Part shown: positions 25,629 through 35,893 of the stretch, piece by piece
Layout: each line of letters starts with the position of its first letter
Position numbering within the stretch: position 1 is the first letter of the stretch
Assembly: GCF_012726345.1 (NCBI RefSeq)
Contig: NZ_PTXN01000004.1
Location: forward strand, 64,124 to 128,123
DNA: 64,000 nucleotides
Origin: Marinomonas sp. UCMA 3892
GTDB lineage: Bacteria; Pseudomonadota; Gammaproteobacteria; Pseudomonadales; Marinomonadaceae
Reading direction: 5' to 3'
Position numbers and translations under genes: made by a program
The notes under the pieces: generated by a model
The model's input: the letters and a program-made list of their open reading frames with translations, nothing else
Told to the model about the DNA's origin: nothing
Database searches by the model: none

Positions 25629-26843
25629 ATGGACACCATGAAACGATTACATAAACTAGCGCAACACGATGCGGCATTTTTACTCTTGTTTATATTTTTG
25701 GTGGCGCTGAGTTTACGCGGCCCAGTGACGGGTCTTCCGCCATTATTAGATAGAATCAGTACAGACCTGCATTTAAGCAGCTCCCAATCAGGTTTGCTCA
25801 CCAGTTTACCCTTGTTGGCGTTTGGCTTTTTTGCGCCTGTGGCGTCTTGGCTAACACGACATTTTCGCATTGAGCGTATTTTGGCTTCGGGCGTAGGCTT
25901 GATTGCCATTGGTATGATCATCCGTACTTTTGGTTCGATCAGTACCCTGTATATCGGGGCGATTTTTATTGGCGCGGGGATCGCCATCGGTAATGTATTA
26001 TTACCGAGTTTGCTGAAGCGGGAATTCCCTAATTACGTTGTCCAGCTTACGGCGATTTATGTGCTGATGATGAGCATAGGCGGCTTTTTAATGTCGAGCC
26101 TTGCGGTGCCATTGAGCCTGTATGCGGAACAGCCCTCTTTTAACTTGCCGATGAGTGGTTGGTCGTTTGCTCTGGCTTGCCAAAGTGTGTTGATTTTGTT
26201 GCCTTTAGTAGTCTGGTTTAGCTGCAAAATAACTCAGCATCAACCGCCGCAAACCGGCAATGTCGAGATACCTACATCCGTTTGGCGTTCCATCACCGCT
26301 TGGCAAGTGGCGGGATTTTTGGCGGTCAATTCGCTGGTGAATTACGTAGTGGTGGCTTGGGTGCCTGCTATCTTGATGAACAACGGCTACACGGATTCCA
26401 CGGCGGGCTTGTACCAAGGCTATTTGCAATTGGCCGGTGCGATTCCCTCACTAATTTTAGCACCCTTTATTAATCGCTTAGGCAGCCATCGACGACTCTG
26501 TTTATTCGCCACAAGCTTGACAACATTAAGCTTGGCTGGCTTTTTATTCATACCAAGTTGGTCTGGTGTTTGGTCAGTGTCTTTTGGGTTTGGTGTCAGC
26601 ATGGGGTTTATCTTAGGCTTGTCTTTTGTCAGCTTACGAACCAACAGCCCAAAACAGGCAGCCGCGTTGTCAGGAATGGCGCAGTTAATCGGTTACACGC
26701 TCGCTGCGATTGGGCCTGTGTTGATTGGTGCGCTTTACGACTGGCAGCAATCATGGACGGCATCACTCTATGTCATGTTGAGTATTGGCGTAATTTGGAT
26801 GGGATTAGGCTGGATGGCAAGCCCAAAACCAGACCGTTCCTAG
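25629..26843 (+). CDS. MFS exporter, CynX/NimT family
   Basis: 404 residues, about 12 membrane helices, with the N-terminal family pattern SLRGPVTGLPPLLDRISTDLHLSSSQSGLL and no long soluble domain. CynX/NimT members include the cyanate-operon transporter CynX and the 2-nitroimidazole exporter NimT. Start MDTMKRLHK at 25629; ATG at 25638 is an alternative. Paired divergently with the NimR-like regulator, so it is likely a regulated export pump. Confidence 0.87.
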   Translation: MDTMKRLHKLAQHDAAFLLLFIFLVALSLRGPVTGLPPLLDRISTDLHLSSSQSGLLTSLPLLAFGFFAPVASWLTRHFRIERILASGVGLIAIGMIIRTFGSISTLYIGAIFIGAGIAIGNVLLPSLLKREFPNYVVQLTAIYVLMMSIGGFLMSSLAVPLSLYAEQPSFNLPMSGWSFALACQSVLILLPLVVWFSCKITQHQPPQTGNVEIPTSVWRSITAWQVAGFLAVNSLVNYVVVAWVPAILMNNGYTDSTAGLYQGYLQLAGAIPSLILAPFINRLGSHRRLCLFATSLTTLSLAGFLFIPSWSGVWSVSFGFGVSMGFILGLSFVSLRTNSPKQAAALSGMAQLIGYTLAAIGPVLIGALYDWQQSWTASLYVMLSIGVIWMGLGWMASPKPDRS

Positions 26844-26844
26844 C

Positions 26845-27351
26845 TCAAGGCGAAGTATAAGCTTGAGTCGTTCGGCTCAAGCGCCATAGGCCTAAACCAC
26901 GAGCGGCAAATATTCCGCTGCATAAGCCATAAAGCAGAGATAATCCACCAACAACAAATGACAGAGTGAGAAAAGGACTCTGCATGCCTTCCATCACGCC
27001 AACCGTGTATTTAATAGTAAAAATACCCAAAATCAGAAACAGAGGTCGCCAGCTACCTTGAATAAAAAAGCATTGTATCGACTCATCAAAACGAGCCTGC
27101 TGGGGTGGGAAAATCAATACTCCAATCAATAACGTCGCCACAAAGCTAATGCCCCAAAACAACAAGGAATCAAAACTGCCACCAAAGCTTGATATCACTC
27201 CATGCAATGAAAATACGATCATCACGATAGGCAGAATAAAGGCTTTGTTTTTCGATACTTGACGGTCTCGGCTTTGTGTCACACCCAAATATATAAGCAA
27301 GATTAACAACAACCAAACCCACACTGGAGTATGAGTAAAAATAGCTAACAT
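26845..27351 (-). CDS. Small integral membrane protein (DUF6622-like)
   Basis: 168 residues with five predicted membrane segments (e.g. VWVWLLLILLIYLGV, LLFWGISFVATLLIGVLIF). The start MLAIFTHTPVWVW and a basic TQSRDRQVSK loop fit the DUF6622 membrane family by memory. Function unknown. It lies 22 bases after the AraC/GyrI-like regulator gene on the same strand, so the two may be co-transcribed, and converges on the exporter gene with one base between stops. Confidence 0.7.
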   Translation of the reverse strand: MLAIFTHTPVWVWLLLILLIYLGVTQSRDRQVSKNKAFILPIVMIVFSLHGVISSFGGSFDSLLFWGISFVATLLIGVLIFPPQQARFDESIQCFFIQGSWRPLFLILGIFTIKYTVGVMEGMQSPFLTLSFVVGGLSLLYGLCSGIFAARGLGLWRLSRTTQAYTSP

Positions 27352-27373
27352 CTTAGACTCCTATAGAAAAACC

Positions 27374-28234
27374 TTATTTAAGAGGTAAATAAACATCGGT
27401 AATCAATTCATACTCAGCCACTTCTGGGAAATGGTTGTGATATTGAAAAAAACATGGCGCATCTCTCGGCTCTTCTCCACTCTCGGGTAACCATTCCCCA
27501 TAAAGGAAGTACAAACAGCGACTGATACTGTCATAAGGACCAAAGTGGCGAACAACGGCGTAGCGACCACCAGCTAAGGTACTATTAATGACGCCGTACT
27601 CATTGTCATCCACTTCCTTCATCACTTCCGCTGCTAGGTCACAACGAAAGTCTTCTGCGACCACCACAGCTGGGTCTTCATAGATAATATTGAAGGTTCG
27701 ACTTTTCGTTATGGGTGATAAGCCCGATGATTTGCGCCATTCTCTAAATATTGCGACCGATTCCATAATTCGACTAGGTGCCCCTCGGTGTTTTAACAAG
27801 GCAATTTTGGTGGTATCGAAATCGACAATATTCACCGTCATGCTGGGGGAAAGCTGTTTATCTGGTTTGTAGAAGTTCAAACCTAATTTTTCTAAATTGG
27901 GATGTCGACGAAAATCACTTGGGGATTGTGAATAGGCTTTTTTGAAAGCTCTGGAAAAGGACTCTGGATGATCAAATTTCGCACTCATGGCAATATCAAT
28001 GATGCGCTTTTTTTCCATAAACACTAACTCATAGGATGCTCTTTTTAAACGTAGCTGCTGGACGAACTTAAACACCCCTACCCCCATAAAATGGGTGAAC
28101 TGCCGATGAAAATGGTATTTAGAAAAACAGGCAACATCACATAACGCTTCGACGGTAAGATCATCGTCTAAATGCTTATATATGTAATCACATACTGCTA
28201 GCATGCGTTTTTCATAATGCTTTATTGATGTCAC
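27374..28234 (-). CDS. AraC-family regulator with GyrI-like effector domain
   Basis: 286 residues: N-terminal AraC helix-turn-helix pair (LTVEALCDVACFSKYHFHRQF, IIDIAMSAKFDHPESFSRAFKKAYSQSP) and a C-terminal GyrI-like/SOUL-type small-molecule-binding domain (~130-286; TKIALLKHRGAP, GRYAVVRHFGPYDSI, ITDVYLPLK). Members such as Rob or BmrR-like proteins sense hydrophobic compounds. Probably controls the downstream membrane protein gene or itself. Confidence 0.88.
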   Translation of the reverse strand: MTSIKHYEKRMLAVCDYIYKHLDDDLTVEALCDVACFSKYHFHRQFTHFMGVGVFKFVQQLRLKRASYELVFMEKKRIIDIAMSAKFDHPESFSRAFKKAYSQSPSDFRRHPNLEKLGLNFYKPDKQLSPSMTVNIVDFDTTKIALLKHRGAPSRIMESVAIFREWRKSSGLSPITKSRTFNIIYEDPAVVVAEDFRCDLAAEVMKEVDDNEYGVINSTLAGGRYAVVRHFGPYDSISRCLYFLYGEWLPESGEEPRDAPCFFQYHNHFPEVAEYELITDVYLPLK

Positions 28235-28331
28235 GCTCTTTGCTCATTCCGCCAATTCATTAAGTGTCGACAGAATAACCTGTTTCCAACAAACGATGCA
28301 TGACAGAAGTTGCTAAAATTCGTCTGCTCGC

Positions 28332-30257
28332 TTACTTATCATCTTCATGTTGTTTTAGGGGAATTGTTAGAGTATATGTCGTTCCAACACCTAGCTCAGA
28401 CACAACAGCTATACGTCCATTCATTAATTTATTAATCCACTGGTTCACTAGATGTAACCCTAATCCCGTATGTTGCTTAGTTCTACCTGTAGTAAAAAAG
28501 GGGTCAAATATATGCATTTTAATTTCTGGAGAAAGACCTCTGCCATTGTCACTAATAACAAGAATGAGGTTTTCTTGTTCTTTTTTAGCGATAAGGGTAA
28601 TAACGCCTTTATCCAATCGCTGGAAAGCATGGTCTAGCGCATTGTCGATAAGGTTCTGAATGACCTGAGACATTGCTCCAGGATAACCCAGCATATCAAT
28701 GTCATCTGGACATTCAACGTCAATACAAATACTAGGACGTTTTTTTAATATAGGTTTATAGGTAAATAAGATGTCATTGACGACATTATGAAAGAAAAAG
28801 GCCTGAACCTCCTGAGCGGTCCTATCAGACACAATACGCTTAAAACTAGAAACTACATCTAAAGCACGAACCAGATTTTTTTCCGCTATTTGCAAAGAGC
28901 TATCCATTTTTTCAAGCCCTTCGGAAGGCCGTTGCTTGGCTTCTTTATCCAACCAAACCTTACATGAAGATAGAGCCATTCTGACACCACCAAGCGGTGT
29001 ATGCATTTCATGAGCTAAACCAGCCACCATAAGTCCTAGAGAAGATAATTTGCTGGTTTCTACTAACTCATCCTGAAGATCCACCAAGCGCTTATTCGTT
29101 AGATTCAGTTTACGGTTAACCTGCTCTGCTTGTGCTTTTTCTTGCTGAACTAGTTTAAGTAATCGATAGGTCTCAAATTGAGCTGTAATTTGCCGCCAAA
29201 CTAACCACGCAATCACAGAGAAACTAATAACAGCAATACCAGCAATGGAAAAGATCAACTTGGTCCGCCATGACGCAAAAGCATCCGAATTTGAGCGCGC
29301 CACAAAATACAGAGATGGTGTTTGTGAATTCTGGATATCCGTTTCTTCATCTATATGCAGCTTCAAGAGGCTCCATAAACGACTACCATCAAAGACTCGT
29401 TCTAATCCATCCGCCACATCCATTTGTCGCCAAATAGCAGGGAAATGCGTTTTGATATTAAAATTCAAGTCATCAGAATGTAGAATCCCGCCCCATTCAA
29501 GATTTCTGTCCGCTGCTAATACCCAATCTCCATTAGTGTCTAATATTTCTAAATACACGCCGTCACTACTAAAAGTACGTACTAGTTCAAACAGTTTGCT
29601 CAAATCGTAATTCACTACCAAAAACCCAGGCATCTCACCATCAACTCTGACGACACCACGCACTGTTGGCTGAAAAGGACGGACAATTTCTTTATTTTCT
29701 ATGTTCAAATCTAAAGAGGAGATGTATACATCATTGCTGTTAGTAGGTGCATTTTGTACATAATGCCTATCCGATTTGTTTTGCAGTTGTTCCTCTGGTA
29801 CACGAGTAATGACACCAGCCTGAGAATTGATTCGAATGTGCTCTTGGCCATCTGGCATAATCCAGCGAACTTGGGAAATAAGGCTAGATGTTCGAGCAAA
29901 TTGATTGAATTCATCCACCACCTGAGCCTCCCAATCAGCGGGAATTGATTTTTCGTTCTGTGGTAATGACAAGCCTTGAACCGGGGCTGAGTTTTTAGAA
30001 GCGGCATTCTGAGAAGATAGGCGAGCATTAATGCTGTTGCGTAGCAGCAAAGTAACTCGCTTAATATGCCCCATTTCACGGCTAAAAACACTGGCACTAC
30101 GAGACAATACTTCTGATTCATTCCATGCTAACTGGCTAATTTTATTGTCTAAAAAAAATCGATAACTGCCCCAACTAAGCAAAACTATAAATACAAAAAT
30201 ACCCGACAAATAAATGCAAAGTAATGATTTTTGTGACATCCGTTTACCAAAAGCCAT
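28332..30257 (-). CDS. Membrane sensor histidine kinase
   Basis: 641 residues: membrane helix ~13-35, a large periplasmic region (~36-330) that looks like a Cache-type sensor, second helix ~335-358, a coiled coil (~365-410), then the His box GLAHEMHTPLGGVRMAL and a HATPase domain with NLIDNALDHAF, DNGRGLSP and GLGLHLV. All catalytic boxes are intact. It begins 4 bases after the stop of the response regulator-EAL gene at 30262, so the pair form one operon and this kinase probably phosphorylates that regulator. Confidence 0.92.
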   Translation of the reverse strand: MAFGKRMSQKSLLCIYLSGIFVFIVLLSWGSYRFFLDNKISQLAWNESEVLSRSASVFSREMGHIKRVTLLLRNSINARLSSQNAASKNSAPVQGLSLPQNEKSIPADWEAQVVDEFNQFARTSSLISQVRWIMPDGQEHIRINSQAGVITRVPEEQLQNKSDRHYVQNAPTNSNDVYISSLDLNIENKEIVRPFQPTVRGVVRVDGEMPGFLVVNYDLSKLFELVRTFSSDGVYLEILDTNGDWVLAADRNLEWGGILHSDDLNFNIKTHFPAIWRQMDVADGLERVFDGSRLWSLLKLHIDEETDIQNSQTPSLYFVARSNSDAFASWRTKLIFSIAGIAVISFSVIAWLVWRQITAQFETYRLLKLVQQEKAQAEQVNRKLNLTNKRLVDLQDELVETSKLSSLGLMVAGLAHEMHTPLGGVRMALSSCKVWLDKEAKQRPSEGLEKMDSSLQIAEKNLVRALDVVSSFKRIVSDRTAQEVQAFFFHNVVNDILFTYKPILKKRPSICIDVECPDDIDMLGYPGAMSQVIQNLIDNALDHAFQRLDKGVITLIAKKEQENLILVISDNGRGLSPEIKMHIFDPFFTTGRTKQHTGLGLHLVNQWINKLMNGRIAVVSELGVGTTYTLTIPLKQHEDDK

Positions 30258-30261
30258 ATTG

Positions 30262-32463
30262 TTACAAACCCGCTTTAATCCAACTAATTGTATCGTCTAA
30301 TGACATAGGTTTAGCAAATAAGTAACCTTGGCCATCCTCACAGCCCAAAGCCAGCAAATGCGTTTTTTGTTGCTCAGTCTCAATACCTTCAGCAATAACA
30401 CTTAACCCCAAAAAGTTTCCTAGTTCGATGATCATCTTCAGTATTTCCCAATCTTTCTCGGATTCTTCCATGCGCCACACAAAGCTGTGATCAATTTTGA
30501 TAGTTGAAACCGATAAAGTAGATAAATACGCTAAGGAAGAATAGCCCGTCCCAAAATCGTCAATATTGACTCGTATACCTAATGTTTTGAGGTTCGATAA
30601 ATGCTTGTTAATATTAATTTTTTCTTCAATGATTTGGGACTCAGTAATTTCTAACTCGATCATTTCATTCGAAACACCTTCTTCTGCGAGCAGTCGTTTA
30701 AAGTTTTCGAAGTAATTAGGACGAATGATTTCATTGCCTGCAACGTTCACAGAAATAGGCACGTTAATACCTAAATTTTTAAGTGTATTAATCGCTTTAC
30801 AAGACTGCCGCAACATCTGCTGATCCAATTTATCAATCAGACCGCTGCTCTCAGCTAGCGCAATAAATTGATCTGGCGGAATAAACTGCCCATTTTTATG
30901 TACCCATCGCGCCAAGGCTTCAAATCCAATCAGCGTGTTATCTTTTAAGCTAAATTTAGGCTGGAAATAAGCGTGAATCTGATTATCCGAAATGGCTTCT
31001 CGTAGATCTTTTAATAACTCATAACGCCCAAACATCTCCGACGCAAGGGTTTCAGAAAAAGCCAAGTATGAAACACTTTCGTATTTTGCTCGTTCTAAGG
31101 TACTTTTTCCGACACTGACCAATTGCTCTGGTTCATAATTAGGAAAGTCTGAAAACTTCACCAAACTTACAGTCAAATCAAGAGAATGTAAGGAGTTTTC
31201 CACTTCAATGCTGGTGTGAATAATGTTCTCGAGTGATGCTTCGTTGTAATCCTGATCGTCATATACAATCAACACCAGGGTATCTCTCTCAAGCAAGGCT
31301 ATATCGACCGTTTTGTCAAAAAAGTGGTTCAAATAATCGTACAGAGAAAGCGTTAGTTGATCGCAATACTTAGAACCTAAAACAGACTCGGTATAAGCCA
31401 AATCTTCCACGTAAAGCATCAACAAGGTAGCTTTTTCACGCTCCCACGAAAACATATTGCGTATTTCACGAACCAGCCAGTTTTTATTATGTATCCCTAA
31501 AGTAGGCTCAACATAAGCCAGTTCGGTTAGCTTATTATGTAAGGCGACATTGCGGAAACCGGCACTAATATTTTCACAAAATACCTGGAGTAAATTAATT
31601 TCATTGGCAGCAAGGTTTCGATCAAGCTTTACTACCACCATATATTCTCGATCTTCCAACTCTTTATTCGAAAAATACAGCACAGAAAAACCATCCTGAA
31701 AAACATGACTTTTCTGCGTATTAGCCAACTCTACTGCATCTCTTAACACACACTCTTGGATTGCCGATAAAAAATATTGATGAATATGAGACGAGAATTC
31801 CCCACAAGCCGCCACAATTAAGGCTTTTTCTAAATGTTCTTCTTCTGGGTGAAAAAAGCACACAATACCGCCACTGCTCATTTTTAGCAGCACCCCAATT
31901 TCTTCTAAAATAGAGTGTGTATAGTCAGTAATGTCGCTCTTTGAGGCGATACGTTGACTGGAAGCCAACAATAGTTGCATACCATGACGGGCTTCTTTCA
32001 TATCAGAAAGGTGCTCCCAAGTACGCAAATTACTTAGCACTATGGTTTGTAGGTGCGCCTGTGTGAGATCGGATTTACACCAATAGTCGTCGATATCATA
32101 TTGGCCAATAAGATCATCCACTGGTGCCATACCCGGTTGACCAGTTAACAAGACAATACGCACCAAGTCATTGCCAATAACGTCACGAATAGTACGAATT
32201 AAGCGCAACCCTGCTACATCAGTTTCCATGACAACATCAAGAAAAATAACCGATATATCAGGATTGGCGGCAATAACTGTCGCCGCTTCACTAGCGGATG
32301 ATGCGGTAAGAAACTCCACCTGTTTACCGTCATAATTGAGCGCACTAAGGCCGTTCATTAGCGCTTCTTGGTAATCAGGGTCATCTTCAACGGATAAGAC
32401 TTTACAGTAGTTTCTTTTTGTGGAGATTGCTTTCAGTGATTTTTTTTCATAGGGTAAATCCAT
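30262..32463 (-). CDS. Response regulator with DUF3369, degenerate GGDEF and EAL domains
   Basis: 733 residues. Receiver domain (~18-145) with VLSVEDD and phospho-acceptor IFLDVVM; DUF3369-like sensor segment (~160-310); a GGDEF-like domain whose active site is replaced by LLERDTLVLIVY, so not a cyclase; and an EAL domain (~475-730) with EALARW, NVAGNE, ELEITES, NIDDFGTGYSS and AEGIE, an intact phosphodiesterase set. Phosphorylation by the neighbouring kinase likely regulates c-di-GMP breakdown. Confidence 0.92.
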   Translation of the reverse strand: MDLPYEKKSLKAISTKRNYCKVLSVEDDPDYQEALMNGLSALNYDGKQVEFLTASSASEAATVIAANPDISVIFLDVVMETDVAGLRLIRTIRDVIGNDLVRIVLLTGQPGMAPVDDLIGQYDIDDYWCKSDLTQAHLQTIVLSNLRTWEHLSDMKEARHGMQLLLASSQRIASKSDITDYTHSILEEIGVLLKMSSGGIVCFFHPEEEHLEKALIVAACGEFSSHIHQYFLSAIQECVLRDAVELANTQKSHVFQDGFSVLYFSNKELEDREYMVVVKLDRNLAANEINLLQVFCENISAGFRNVALHNKLTELAYVEPTLGIHNKNWLVREIRNMFSWEREKATLLMLYVEDLAYTESVLGSKYCDQLTLSLYDYLNHFFDKTVDIALLERDTLVLIVYDDQDYNEASLENIIHTSIEVENSLHSLDLTVSLVKFSDFPNYEPEQLVSVGKSTLERAKYESVSYLAFSETLASEMFGRYELLKDLREAISDNQIHAYFQPKFSLKDNTLIGFEALARWVHKNGQFIPPDQFIALAESSGLIDKLDQQMLRQSCKAINTLKNLGINVPISVNVAGNEIIRPNYFENFKRLLAEEGVSNEMIELEITESQIIEEKININKHLSNLKTLGIRVNIDDFGTGYSSLAYLSTLSVSTIKIDHSFVWRMEESEKDWEILKMIIELGNFLGLSVIAEGIETEQQKTHLLALGCEDGQGYLFAKPMSLDDTISWIKAGL

Positions 32464-32754
32464 TGCATTTCCCTTCCTGGTCTTCCATCATTTATCTGTT
32501 GAATGCTTATCATTGAAGCTTAGTCTTGTTTAAAAAAAATGCATCTAGAACAAAGAAAAACTTTGTAACGAATTATTACTGATCATCAAATCAATAGAAT
32601 ATTGTCAGTTAAATTCAATACTCGGCTTGAACATTCGACAACATACCTGTCAAAAAAAACTAATATCGACAATAATACCCAACTAACTAGCAGGCATTTT
32701 GTTTGTGATATAGTAAAACGCAACAAAGTCAAAAAGGCGGATTAAAAGAACCTC

Positions 32755-33378
32755 ATGGACAAACATAAAGGCAATTTATTCATCTTATCAGCCCCTTCTG
32801 GAGCCGGTAAATCAACTTTATATAAGGCACTTCTTAGCCAAGACAATAACGTGCGGATTTCTATTTCTCATACCACACGTACGCCACGAACCGGCGAAGA
32901 ACATGGCCGAGAATACTATTTTATCGATGATGAATCCTTCTTGGACATGATTGCTGAAGATGCTTTTTTTGAGCATGCTCAAGTGTTTGATCATTATTAC
33001 GGCACATCAAAAGAGTCCATTTTTGGTATGCTGGAACAAGGCTTAGATGTAATTTTAGAAATAGACTGGCAAGGCGCTCGCCAAATACGTCAACTCTACC
33101 CTGAAGCCATTGGAATATTCATTTTGCCGCCGTCATTGCAAGCGCTAGAAGAACGTTTAAGAAAACGTGCCACAGACTCAGATGAAGTCATTCAGCGTCG
33201 TATGGCAAAGGCGGTTAATGAGATGTCGCATTATCACGAATATGATTTTGTTATTGTAAACGACGATTTTGATGAAGCACTTTCACAAATTTCGGCGGTT
33301 TTTACCGCAATGCGCTCAAAAACCCCAGTTATGCAGGAAAAATATGGCAATCTTATAAATGATCTCTTGTCATTGTGA
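32755..33378 (+). CDS. gmk: Guanylate kinase
   Basis: 207 residues. Converts GMP to GDP using ATP. P-loop SAPSGAGKST (~9-18), GMP-binding SHTTRTPRTGEEHGREYYF, and DVILEIDWQGARQI. Start ATG 32755 is preceded by a purine-rich site (AAAAGAACC). First gene of the gmk-rpoZ-spoT-ridA cluster, the standard gammaproteobacterial order, linking GMP supply with ppGpp metabolism. Confidence 0.98.
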   Translation: MDKHKGNLFILSAPSGAGKSTLYKALLSQDNNVRISISHTTRTPRTGEEHGREYYFIDDESFLDMIAEDAFFEHAQVFDHYYGTSKESIFGMLEQGLDVILEIDWQGARQIRQLYPEAIGIFILPPSLQALEERLRKRATDSDEVIQRRMAKAVNEMSHYHEYDFVIVNDDFDEALSQISAVFTAMRSKTPVMQEKYGNLINDLLSL

Positions 33379-33435
33379 GAAGCCGTTAAGTAGAATTACC
33401 CTTGGAAAAATAGATAACCGAACACAGAGGTCAAA

Positions 33436-33660
33436 ATGGCTCGAGTTACCGTAGAAGATTGTTTAGAGAACGTTGATAACCGCTTTGAATTAGTTATGGT
33501 CGCCTCAAAACGCGCCCGTCAACTTGCTACTGGTGGTGAAGACGCAAAAGTGCCTTTAGAAGGCGACAAAGTTACTGTAGTTGCACTACGTGAAATCGCG
33601 GAAAATTTGATCAACGCAAAAAATGTTGATCAGCAAAAACGCCCATTGCACGAGTTTTAA
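33436..33660 (+). CDS. rpoZ: RNA polymerase omega subunit
   Basis: 74 residues with the canonical N-terminus [20 protein letters not shown] and [11 protein letters not shown]. It binds the RNA polymerase beta' subunit, aids assembly and is part of one ppGpp site. It sits 57 bases after gmk and before spoT, in the usual operon. Confidence 0.98.
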   Translation: MARVTVEDCLENVDNRFELVMVASKRARQLATGGEDAKVPLEGDKVTVVALREIAENLINAKNVDQQKRPLHEF

Positions 33661-33722
33661 TCTTTATGGTGTCGCTCATAGCACAGCTGTCGCGCTTCCT
33701 TTTTGCCTTAGTGAGGTGAGCG

Positions 33723-35840
33723 ATGTATACCATTGAAGATTTAGCCCTGACCTTGAGTCAGTATTTACCTTACGAGCAAATTGCTAAGGTAAAACGCGCC
33801 TACTATTACGCCGAGCAAGCCCACGATGGGCAGCGACGTAAAAGTGGCGAGCCCTATGTCACCCATCCTCTCGCTGTCGCCGAAATTCTGTCGGAACTTC
33901 GAATGGATTGTGATGGTTTGACAGCGGCACTTCTACACGATGTTATTGAAGACACAGGCATCAGCCGTGAAGCGCTTACCGAACAATTTGGTGAAGGCGT
34001 TGCGGGACTTGTGGATGGTGTTAGTAAACTAACGCACCTTGAATTCAATAGCCAAATCGAAAAACAAGCCCATAACTTCCAAAAAATGGCCATGGCCATG
34101 GCTGATGATATTCGCGTCATCTTGGTTAAGTTGGCTGACAGACTACATAACATGCGCACATTAGATGCCATGCCGGCCCACAAAAAACGTCGTATTGCCC
34201 GCGAAACATTAGACATTTATGCACCTATAGCAAATCGTCTGGGTATGTACAATGTGAGAGTCGATTTAGAGTCTCTCGCTTTTCAAGCTTATTACCCGAT
34301 GCGTGCTCGCATGCTGCAAAAAGCCATCCATAAAAAATATGGTCAGCAGCGTATTAAAGACACGCAAAAGCTTGAAGACACTATTCGCTCGGAACTCGCA
34401 GCGGATTATATTGAAGCGACCATCAGTGTTCGAGAAAAACACATTTACAGCATTTATCAGAAGATGGACAAAAAGCGCCGCTCTTTAGATGAAATCATGG
34501 ACGTAATGGGCGTACGTATTGTTACGGACCGCCATGACAGCTGTTATCGTATTCTCGGCGTTATTCACGCTCTGTTCAAACCTATCGAAGGTCGTTTCAA
34601 AGATTACATCGCCGTTCCTAAATCCAATGGCTATCAATCTCTTCATACAACAGTATTAGGCACCAACGGCATTCCGATGGAAGTTCAAATACGCACTGAA
34701 GAAATGGATTTGGTTGCTAACAATGGTATTGCGGCTCATTGGGCTTACAAGGTCAGTGGTACTTCTAGCATGCCAAGTAATCATGACCGGGCGACCAAAT
34801 GGGTGAAAAGCTTATTAGAAATTCAACAAAAAGCACGTAACCCCGTGGAATTTGTTGATAACGTAAAAAGCGATCTATTCCCTGATGAGGTGTATGTCTT
34901 TACGCCAAATGGTCAGATCATTGAACTGCCTTCCGGTGCGACACCAGTGGATTTTGCCTATGGCGTTCATACGGAAATCGGCAACACCTGTATCTCTTGC
35001 CGAATTAATCGCCGACTCGCACCACTAAGCACACAGCTAGAAAGTGGGCAAACGGTTGAAATCATTACTGCGAAAAATGCACAACCAAATGTTGCTTGGT
35101 TAAGTTTTGCGATTACCGGCAAGGCACGCACCAACATTCGCCATTATTTGAAAGACAAACAGCGGGAAAATGCGATATCTATCGGCCATCGTCTGTTAAC
35201 TCGTTCCTTAAACGCATTTAAAACCAACGTTGAAGAGCTAACAGCGGAGCAAATTGCACAAGTATTAGCAAACCACCAGCTAGAATCCATGGATGACTTA
35301 TTAGAGTCCATCGGTAAAGGCCGTCATGTTGGTTATCTGGTTGCTCGTGAGCTATTTCCGAATATTGATGAAGACTCCTTGGTGACGCCAAAATCCTTTA
35401 AGGTGAATGGCTCAGAAGGTATGCTGATTTCTTATGCTAAATGTTGTGCTCCAATTCCTGGCGACCCAATTGTTGGTTATGTTCAGGTTGATAAAGGAAT
35501 CATCATTCATCACCTCAACTGCCCTAACGTTCAAGATCATTTATCTAACCCTGAACGCTTTATCCATATGGCATGGGGCAAAGAGATCGAAGAAGAGTTA
35601 CATATCAGCCTTATTGTCACCTACATCAACGAGCGTGGCGCTGTGGCAAAAATTGCCAGTTCGATCAGTGATACCGATTTCCAAGTATCAAATCTAGATA
35701 TTATCGAACGCGGCCGCGTCAGTCGTTTACGGTTAAGCATTACTATTTCTAGTCGTATAGGATTGGCAGATGTTATGCGCCGTATTAAAGCAGTTCGTTG
35801 TGTAGAAAAAGTCTCACGCGAAACCATCGTTGGGCGCTAA
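33723..35840 (+). CDS. spoT: Bifunctional (p)ppGpp synthetase/hydrolase SpoT
   Basis: 705 residues (E. coli SpoT: 702). HD hydrolase domain (~25-175; YVTHPLAVAEIL, ALLHDVIEDTG), synthetase domain (~230-345; SNGYQSLHTTVLG), TGS domain (~385-450; YVFTPNGQIIELPSGATPVDFAY), a helical/zinc-finger region (YAKCCAPIPGDPIVGYV) and a C-terminal ACT domain. It turns over the alarmone (p)ppGpp under nutrient limitation. Downstream of rpoZ in the conserved cluster. Confidence 0.97.
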   Translation: MYTIEDLALTLSQYLPYEQIAKVKRAYYYAEQAHDGQRRKSGEPYVTHPLAVAEILSELRMDCDGLTAALLHDVIEDTGISREALTEQFGEGVAGLVDGVSKLTHLEFNSQIEKQAHNFQKMAMAMADDIRVILVKLADRLHNMRTLDAMPAHKKRRIARETLDIYAPIANRLGMYNVRVDLESLAFQAYYPMRARMLQKAIHKKYGQQRIKDTQKLEDTIRSELAADYIEATISVREKHIYSIYQKMDKKRRSLDEIMDVMGVRIVTDRHDSCYRILGVIHALFKPIEGRFKDYIAVPKSNGYQSLHTTVLGTNGIPMEVQIRTEEMDLVANNGIAAHWAYKVSGTSSMPSNHDRATKWVKSLLEIQQKARNPVEFVDNVKSDLFPDEVYVFTPNGQIIELPSGATPVDFAYGVHTEIGNTCISCRINRRLAPLSTQLESGQTVEIITAKNAQPNVAWLSFAITGKARTNIRHYLKDKQRENAISIGHRLLTRSLNAFKTNVEELTAEQIAQVLANHQLESMDDLLESIGKGRHVGYLVARELFPNIDEDSLVTPKSFKVNGSEGMLISYAKCCAPIPGDPIVGYVQVDKGIIIHHLNCPNVQDHLSNPERFIHMAWGKEIEEELHISLIVTYINERGAVAKIASSISDTDFQVSNLDIIERGRVSRLRLSITISSRIGLADVMRRIKAVRCVEKVSRETIVGR

Positions 35841-35893
35841 TCGGTATTAGTTTATTCTGTCACTTACCATTTCTTAGATGAAGGATACTTATT

